Of a stretch of 10,325 nt of DNA, positions 6,340 to 10,325 are shown piece after piece. The position numbers and the translations under genes are program-made. The notes under the pieces are model-generated. The model was not told the DNA's origin. It did not search any database and worked only from the letters and a program-made list of their open reading frames with translations. Every line of letters begins with the position of its first letter. The first letter of the stretch is position 1. Source of the DNA: Chloroflexota bacterium (GTDB taxonomy: Bacteria > Chloroflexota > Limnocylindria > QHBO01); contig JACDBS010000214.1 of assembly GCA_013694795.1 (NCBI GenBank), positions 1-10,325 of the forward strand, written 5' to 3'.

Positions 6340-7367
6340 CCGATGCCGACGAATGGGCCGGCTGGTCCGACGACGGCGACGATCGCATCGGCCGCAAGCG
6401 CGACCGCCTCGCTCGGCTGCTGAAAGTGGCCTCGATCCTGTACTCGAAGGGCAGCGGCGAGGCGGGCGTGCCGGTCGCGGAGATCGCGCGCCTCACCGGC
6501 ATGACGACGCGAACGGTGTATCGCGACATCCGCGCGCTGGAAGAGGAGCTGGCCGTGCCGGTCTTCGCGGCCAAGCGAGGCCATTACGGGATCGAGCGCC
6601 GCTTCTTCCTGCCGCCGCTGCGCCTTTCCGTGCCGGAGGCCATCGTCCTCTTCCTCGCATCGCGGCTCATCGCGCGCTGGTCCGACCAGTACGACGCCGC
6701 GGTGGTCAGCGCCTTCACCAAGCTCGCCGATGCCCTGCCGCAGCCGATCGCGCGACACGTGGCCGCCACCATGCTGGCCGTCGGCGAGCACGAGTCGAAC
6801 GAGCCCTTCACCCGCAGCTTCTCGGCAGTGGCCCGCGGATGGGCCGAGGGCCGGGTAGTGGAGCTGGTGTATGACCCGGGCACCGGCACCAAGAAGCGGA
6901 CGCGCGTGCAGCCCTACTTCCTGGAGCCGGACGCAGCGCTGCGCAGCGTGTACCTCATCGGCTTCGATGAGCCGGCCGGCGCCATGCGCACCTACAAGGT
7001 GGAGCGCATCCGATCGGCGACGCTGACGCAGGACCGATACGAGATCCCCGACGACTTCGACCCCGATGCCTGGCTGGCCAACTCGTGGGGCATCTGGTCG
7101 TCCGACTCGACGCCCACCGCGCTGGTGCGGTTGAGCTTCGATGCCTCGGTCGCGCACCGCGTGCGCGAGGCGGTTTGGCATCGGTCCCAGAAGCTGACCG
7201 AGCTGAACGGCGGGGGTGTCGAGCTGGCGGTGAGGGTTGCGGGCGTGGTCGAGATCCAGCCCTGGATCATGTCATGGGGCGGGGCGGTCGAGGTGCTCGA
7301 GCCGGCCGAGCTGCGCGATGCGGTTGCCGCCTCCGTGCGCGTCGCTGCCGCCCGCTATGCCGGCTGA
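6336..7367 (+). CDS. WYL-domain transcriptional regulator (DeoR-like HTH, WYL, WCX)
   Basis: A 343-residue DNA-binding protein. After an acidic N-terminal stretch, residues 23-78 form a winged helix-turn-helix of the HTH_11 type (VAEIARLTGMTTRTVYRDIRAL). The WYL domain covers about 165-225, with the signature strand reading VYLIGF (V205-Y206) instead of WYLVGY and the ligand-side arginines RTRVQPYFLE and RTYKVERI kept. A C-terminal WCX-like extension (about 250-340) includes VRLSFDASVAHRVREAVW and IQPWIMSWGGAVEVLEP. Proteins of this layout bind small molecules or nucleic acid through WYL and control nearby or distant promoters; PafBC-type members respond to DNA damage. Here the neighbours are a cation antiporter and, convergently, the Ku operon, so no target is evident. 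Its end is nine bases from the end of the convergent ligase-like gene. An in-frame TTG at 6297 is a less likely start. Confidence 0.88.
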   Translation: MTDADEWAGWSDDGDDRIGRKRDRLARLLKVASILYSKGSGEAGVPVAEIARLTGMTTRTVYRDIRALEEELAVPVFAAKRGHYGIERRFFLPPLRLSVPEAIVLFLASRLIARWSDQYDAAVVSAFTKLADALPQPIARHVAATMLAVGEHESNEPFTRSFSAVARGWAEGRVVELVYDPGTGTKKRTRVQPYFLEPDAALRSVYLIGFDEPAGAMRTYKVERIRSATLTQDRYEIPDDFDPDAWLANSWGIWSSDSTPTALVRLSFDASVAHRVREAVWHRSQKLTELNGGGVELAVRVAGVVEIQPWIMSWGGAVEVLEPAELRDAVAASVRVAAARYAG

Positions 7368-7376
7368 GCTGGAGAC

Positions 7377-8075
7377 CTAGTCAGGCTCCTCGAAGGGAAG
7401 GCGCTGGATGAGCGCCAGGCGCGGCCGCTCGAAGTGCTCGGCCGGGGCGATCGGCACGCGCAGCCAGCCCTCGCCCGATGCGCCGAAGCGGTAGCGCGCG
7501 TCGAGCCGCCGTGCTGAGAGAGCATCGAGCCCGAACCGGGCGAGCGCCTCCGCCAGAAGTGTGCCCTCGCCGCGCAGGGCGTGCGAGACGACGCAGCGAT
7601 CGCCGTCGAGGAGTACCGCCTCCAGGCGCCGGCGACGCGACGCATACGTGCGGCGGTGCCAGTCCACGCCCCCGCACCACAGAAGGTCGGAGGCGACGAA
7701 GGCGGGGCGACCGGCGCGCCTGTCGCCGCCCATGCGGCGGCGCAGCAGATGGGTGTCGAGCCAGCCGCCCTCGTCGAGAGCAAGCAGCCAGCCGTCGAGG
7801 ACGACCCCGTCCTCCATCAGCTGCCCGGGCAGCTCTTCGGTCAGCTCACCGAATGCGGTCAGGGCGTCGGCCAGGCCCTCGGCCTGGAGCCGCGCCAGGC
7901 GCCCACCATCCACGACGGCGATGGCGCGGATGCCCGGCCACCACGGCTCGAACAGGTAGGCCGGGTCGTCGAAGGGTGCGACGCCGGGAGCCGGCTGCAT
8001 CGGCCTGATGCGCCCTGCCAGGCGGTCCACCACTGAGGCGGTCGAGATCGGAAGGTCCAGCTGCTCTCCGGGCAC
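7377..8075 (-). CDS. Catalytically degenerate ATP-dependent DNA ligase homologue (LigD-type pseudoenzyme) beside Ku
   Basis: A 232-residue protein that lines up with the nucleotidyltransferase domain of LigD-type ATP-dependent ligases but has lost the catalytic residues. The normal FEIKWDGYRA motif I, whose Lys is adenylated, reads FEPWWPGIRA (42-51): Lys is replaced by Trp45 and Asp by Pro47, and the codons confirm this. VLDGE reads VLDGW (92-96). The FDLLYLDG segment reads SDLLWCGG (129-136). The motif IV-V region, normally EGVVAKRLDSPYRPG...DWLKVK, reads DALSARRLDARYRFG...GWLRVP (184-208). The fold-defining residues survive, so the frame is under protein-level selection rather than decaying. 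It lacks the OB domain, polymerase and nuclease of full LigD. The GTG start at 8075 follows the Ku stop by 12 bases, so the pair is an operon; Met26 is a possible shorter start. A structural or regulatory role with Ku is inference. A remote nucleotidyltransferase with new chemistry cannot be excluded. Confidence 0.72.
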   Translation of the reverse strand: MPGEQLDLPISTASVVDRLAGRIRPMQPAPGVAPFDDPAYLFEPWWPGIRAIAVVDGGRLARLQAEGLADALTAFGELTEELPGQLMEDGVVLDGWLLALDEGGWLDTHLLRRRMGGDRRAGRPAFVASDLLWCGGVDWHRRTYASRRRRLEAVLLDGDRCVVSHALRGEGTLLAEALARFGLDALSARRLDARYRFGASGEGWLRVPIAPAEHFERPRLALIQRLPFEEPD

Positions 8076-8087
8076 GGCCCGACCGGG

Positions 8088-8954
8088 TCAGGCCGTCTTA
8101 CGCCGGCGCTGACGCGGCGCACCGGCCTCGACGGCCTTCGCATCCCCCTTCGAACCGGCCTCCGAGGCCTTGCGCTCGGTGCGAGCCGCGGCGACCGACG
8201 CCTCCAGTGCGGCCATGAGGTCGGTGATATTGGTCGGCTCGGCGCGTTCCTGGGGCTCCGGCTTCTCGCCGGCGACCTTGCGCTCGATCACGGCCATCAG
8301 CGCCTGGCGGTACTCATCGGCGTACTCATCGGCGGAGAAGTCTCCGGTCATGCTGGCCACGAGCTGCTCGGCCATCTTCTTCTCGGAGGCCTTGATCTCG
8401 ATCTGGTCCTCGGGGAGGTTGAGCTCCTCCATCGAGCGGACCTCGTCCGGCCAGTGCAGCGTGGTCAGCAGCATGCTGTTGTTGAACGGGTTGAGTGCCG
8501 CCAGTTGCTCGCGATCCTTGAGCACGATCTTGCAGATGGCGCTCTTGCCCTGCTCGGCCAGTACCGACTTGAGGAGGTAGAAGGCCTTGGCCCCGATCTG
8601 CTCCGGCTCGAGGTAATAGGCCTGCTTCACGAACTGGGTGCCACCGCTGTCGCGAGCCGTGGTGATGAACATCTCGATCTCGATGGCGCGCATGGTCTTC
8701 AGTGGGACCGCATCGATGTCCTCCTCGGTGACGACCACGTACTTGCCCTTGCTCCACTCGTAGCCGCGGACGGTCTCCGAGCGCTGGATCACCTCGTCGT
8801 GGTACGGGCAGTACACCTTCATCTGAATCCGGTTCAGGCAACTCGCGTGGAGCAGGTTGAAGCCGATGCCGCCCTGCTCGGTGGCCAGGTAGAGCTTGAC
8901 GGGGATAGTGACCAGCCCGAACTGGATGGCCCCCCGCCACATCGATCGCGCCAT
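8088..8954 (-). CDS. ku: Ku, DNA-end-binding protein of bacterial non-homologous end joining
   Basis: A 288-residue bacterial Ku. Homodimers form a ring that threads onto double-strand DNA ends and recruits LigD. The protein opens with MARSMWRGAIQFGLVTIPVKLY, the family's conserved first strands, and runs through LLHASCLNRIQMKVYCPYHDEVI, then GYEWSKGKYVVVTEEDI, a FVKQAYYLEP segment, and the core-closing EYRQALMAVIERKVAG (about 225-240). The last 45 residues form an Ala/Glu-rich linker ending in a basic tail RQRRRKTA, as in Ku proteins whose tail binds DNA or the ligase. The start at 8954 is chosen from the MARS/WRG match; an in-frame ATG farther upstream would add residues not typical of Ku. 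A weak GGGAG lies about 11 bases before the start. It heads an operon with the ligase-like gene and is divergent from the receiver gene. Confidence 0.95.
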   Translation of the reverse strand: MARSMWRGAIQFGLVTIPVKLYLATEQGGIGFNLLHASCLNRIQMKVYCPYHDEVIQRSETVRGYEWSKGKYVVVTEEDIDAVPLKTMRAIEIEMFITTARDSGGTQFVKQAYYLEPEQIGAKAFYLLKSVLAEQGKSAICKIVLKDREQLAALNPFNNSMLLTTLHWPDEVRSMEELNLPEDQIEIKASEKKMAEQLVASMTGDFSADEYADEYRQALMAVIERKVAGEKPEPQERAEPTNITDLMAALEASVAAARTERKASEAGSKGDAKAVEAGAPRQRRRKTA

Positions 8955-9029
8955 GTGCGTGTCATGCTCCCATGCCGTGCGTCCGTGCTCCGCCGTGCCC
9001 AGCGGATCGCGCTTCGAACGCGGGCGGTG

Positions 9030-9035
9030 ACTATA
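9030..9035 (-). promoter_or_regulatory. -10 box of the Ku operon
   Basis: TATAGT on the minus strand (9035-9030) is the closest match to the -10 consensus in the Ku upstream region. It implies a leader of about 70 bases before the ATG at 8954, much longer than the near-leaderless genes elsewhere in the window. The -35 position holds a poor, GC-rich hexamer, so an activator may be needed (inference). Confidence 0.4.
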
Positions 9036-9057
9036 CAACCCCGTTGCAAGCACGCCC

Positions 9058-9085
9058 GGTACCCCATCGGTACCACACCGATGGG
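9058..9085. promoter_or_regulatory. Possible operator between Ku and the receiver gene
   Basis: CCCATCGGT (9063-9071) and ACCGATGGG (9077-9085) form a perfect nine-base inverted repeat with a five-base centre. Two GGTACC palindromes begin at 9058 and 9069, 11 bases apart, placing both on one DNA face; the second overlaps the repeat. It lies just upstream of the Ku -10 box and 41 bases before the receiver ATG, so one bound protein could act on both genes. It could also be a hairpin in a transcript. No known operator consensus is recognised. Confidence 0.45.
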
Positions 9086-9126
9086 CCATAGACGTCGAGG
9101 TGATCGGAGCGCGAAACTCCACGCCG

Positions 9127-9519
9127 ATGACTGACACGACCGCTGCCCCCCGTGCCTACGTCCTCGAGGACGACCCCGATATCGCCGCCCTCGAAGCCGA
9201 TCTTCTGCGCGAGATGGGCTTCAACGTGGTGACCTGCACTCGCATCGTCGAGCTCGGCGACCTGATGGACGTGGCCCTGCCGCATCTGCTGGTGGTCGAC
9301 GTGATGCTGCCCGATGGCGACGGCGGCGACATTGCCGAGCTGTTGCGCTCCGCCTGGCCGGGTATTCCCGCCGTATTCGTATCGGCTGCCAACCGTGAGC
9401 GGCTTGCCGAGCTGGCGCCCATGGGCCCGGTGGTGGCCAAGCCGTTCGATCTCGAGGTCTTTCGCGCCGCGGTCGGGCAGGCGCTCGACGGCGCCCAGGA
9501 GCTTCGCAGCGCCTCGTGA
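9127..9519 (+). CDS. Stand-alone response-regulator receiver protein
   Basis: A 130-residue CheY-like protein with only the receiver domain. The acidic pocket is E14-D15-D16, the phosphoacceptor is D58 in LLVVDVMLPDGDG, the switch Ser is S86 in VFVSAAN, and the conserved KPF (K105-P106) closes the site. All key residues are present, so it should be phosphorylated by a histidine kinase encoded elsewhere and act by protein contact, since it has no output domain. An in-frame GTG at 9100 would add nine residues; the ATG is preferred because the core begins a few residues later, though neither start has a good Shine-Dalgarno sequence. It is divergent from Ku and convergent with the OsmC-like gene, whose stop lies eight bases away. 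Confidence 0.88.
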   Translation: MTDTTAAPRAYVLEDDPDIAALEADLLREMGFNVVTCTRIVELGDLMDVALPHLLVVDVMLPDGDGGDIAELLRSAWPGIPAVFVSAANRERLAELAPMGPVVAKPFDLEVFRAAVGQALDGAQELRSAS

Positions 9520-9527
9520 CCGCCGCC

Positions 9528-10004
9528 CTATGTGACGTCGGCGTCAGGGCCGATCACGCAGACAAGTGCCTCGTGTGCAGCCCCTCCCGCATCGGTCAGG
9601 TGGTAGCGATCCTCGATCCTTGCCACCGACGAGAGCATCGCGTTGACCGGGCAGTAGCGCGTCGCCGACAGCTCGATCGATCGGCGCAGGGCCTCGACCT
9701 GGACCGCACCGGTCACGCGATGCATGACCGTGATGGCGGTGAACACCTTCGGGTGGACCGTGGCCGATTCGGCGCTGATCGCGATCTCGTAGGTCCGCGC
9801 AACCTGTTGCTTCTTGCGCAGGATGCTAGCCACATCCACTCCAGTGCAACCGGCCAGCGCGGCAAGCAGCGTCTCCTTCGGACCTGCGGCGGAGCCGTCG
9901 CCCTCGGGCGGGTCGGTGTCCATGACCACCGAATGGCCATGAGCGTTGCGCGCCTCGGTTCGGCTGCGGGTCGGATCGACGGCGGCGATGATCTGGGTCG
10001 ACAT
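9528..10004 (-). CDS. OsmC/Ohr-family thiol peroxidase-like protein
   Basis: A 158-residue protein of the OsmC fold, whose members reduce organic hydroperoxides through two cysteines in a dimer. The first Cys is C53 in ETLLAALAGCTGVDVASIL, with the partner Glu at E44. The second is C118 in LSATRYCPVNAML. The long central helix begins at GPKE (41-44), and the C-terminal strand-helix of the fold is present. Both redox cysteines are kept. The sequence fits the general OsmC/YhfA branch better than Ohr proper; the substrate cannot be told. The ATG at 10004 is supported by a -10 box just upstream and the expected length. It is divergent from a membrane protein gene that starts 32 bases away. Confidence 0.9.
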   Translation of the reverse strand: MSTQIIAAVDPTRSRTEARNAHGHSVVMDTDPPEGDGSAAGPKETLLAALAGCTGVDVASILRKKQQVARTYEIAISAESATVHPKVFTAITVMHRVTGAVQVEALRRSIELSATRYCPVNAMLSSVARIEDRYHLTDAGGAAHEALVCVIGPDADVT

Positions 10005-10010
10005 GCGGGC

Positions 10011-10016
10011 AGCCTA
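10011..10016 (-). promoter_or_regulatory. -10 box of the OsmC-like gene, leaderless
   Basis: TAGGCT on the minus strand (10016-10011) ends six bases before the ATG at 10004, so the start codon sits where transcription should begin. There is no Shine-Dalgarno sequence. The hexamer is identical to the one proposed for the TPP riboswitch at the other end of the window. Confidence 0.5.
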
Positions 10017-10023
10017 GTGCAGC

Positions 10024-10027
10024 GGAG
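10024..10027 (+). promoter_or_regulatory. Ribosome binding site of the right-edge membrane protein
   Basis: GGAG lies nine bases before the ATG at 10037 and supports that start. It is one of few Shine-Dalgarno sequences in the window. Confidence 0.45.
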
Positions 10028-10036
10028 CAGTGACAC

Positions 10037-10325
10037 ATGCGGGTGATCCGTCCTGAGGCGCTGACAATCGCCGGCCGACGTCGTCCGCTGCTGCTGGCGC
10101 TCTCGATGCTGGCCGTCGGCGTCCTGGCCATGGAGCTCACGGTCGTGAGGCCCATCACCGCAACCGGCGCCGCCGTCATGGCGGGGGCCGCGGCCCTCGG
10201 ACTGGGAGTTGGAGCAGCGTGGCTGTTACGCGTCGCCCGTCCGGATCGGGCGCGCCGAGTTTCCGACGCCCTCACCGCGCTGCTGTCGGCGACCTTCGAC
10301 GACAGCTACACGCTCGTGGTTGCTC
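10037..10325 (+). CDS. Two-helix membrane protein, N-terminal part only
   Basis: The frame from the ATG at 10037 stays open to the window end (96 residues). A basic N-terminus is followed by two hydrophobic segments (about 17-35 and 43-64) with a short loop, so both ends of this part should face the cytoplasm. It then becomes polar: an Arg-rich stretch (RVARPDRARR), and DALTALLSATFDDSYTLVV at the cut edge. The last stretch resembles the lead-in to a NERD-type nuclease-related domain, but too little is present to say so with confidence. It is divergent from the OsmC-like gene. Confidence 0.6.
   Translation, partial: MRVIRPEALTIAGRRRPLLLALSMLAVGVLAMELTVVRPITATGAAVMAGAAALGLGVGAAWLLRVARPDRARRVSDALTALLSATFDDSYTLVVA

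Noticed and set aside
6336..7367. WYL regulator as part of a phage-defence island
   Set aside because: WYL regulators do control some defence systems, but no nuclease, methylase, toxin or other defence gene is visible nearby; Ku and an antiporter are not evidence for it.
7360..7400. Bidirectional terminator between the WYL regulator and the ligase-like gene
   Set aside because: Only short complementary stretches (GAGC/GCTC) are present, with no T-run; I cannot support a terminator in this nine-base gap.
9533..9546. TGACG-TCGG-CGTCA hairpin after the receiver stop codon as a terminator
   Set aside because: The stem is only five pairs, no T-run follows, and it lies inside the OsmC-like coding region. 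It could be a chance match.
1..10325. Insertion sequence, integrase, attachment repeat, CRISPR array or tRNA
   Set aside because: I found no transposase or integrase, no paired terminal repeats, no repeat-spacer pattern and no tRNA fold. GC content and codon use look even across the window.

Overview
The window is GC-rich bacterial DNA, densely coded, with high-GC third codon positions. It carries no mobile element, CRISPR array, tRNA or rRNA that I can see. Several traits hint at a Chloroflexota or actinobacterial-like soil lineage: proteins that start a few bases after a TAnnnT -10 box, a Thr/Pro-rich linker in a lipoprotein, a Ku gene, and a BldC/MerR-like helix-turn-helix fused to a diguanylate cyclase. 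This taxonomic guess is inference only.

Left part (1-4439). A TPP riboswitch on the minus strand controls a thiamine-related gene whose start codon is at the very left edge. Divergent from it is a membrane protein with a GIDE (MUL1-type) domain between two membrane segments. Next comes a 1120-residue signalling protein: N-terminal helix-turn-helix, a degenerate GAF, three clear GAF domains, an intact GGDEF domain with I-site, and an HD-GYP-like C-terminus that has lost its metal-binding HD.

Middle (4440-7367). Three plus-strand genes lie head to tail: a small lipoprotein of unknown role, a CaCA-family Ca2+(cation)/H+ antiporter, and a WYL-domain regulator. A possible 10-codon leader ORF runs into the regulator through an ATGA overlap.

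Right part (7377-10325). A minus-strand pair encodes Ku and a protein shaped like the nucleotidyltransferase domain of an ATP-dependent DNA ligase, in which every catalytic motif has changed, including the adenylated lysine. Ku and the ligase-like gene share a reading frame and are split only by one TGA and four codons. A stand-alone receiver protein is divergent from Ku across a region with an inverted repeat and two GGTACC palindromes one helical turn apart. An OsmC-family protein (minus) and the start of a two-helix membrane protein (plus) close the window.

The most unusual unit is Ku plus a catalytically dead ligase homologue. It looks like a maintained pseudoenzyme partner of a non-homologous end-joining system rather than an ordinary LigD.
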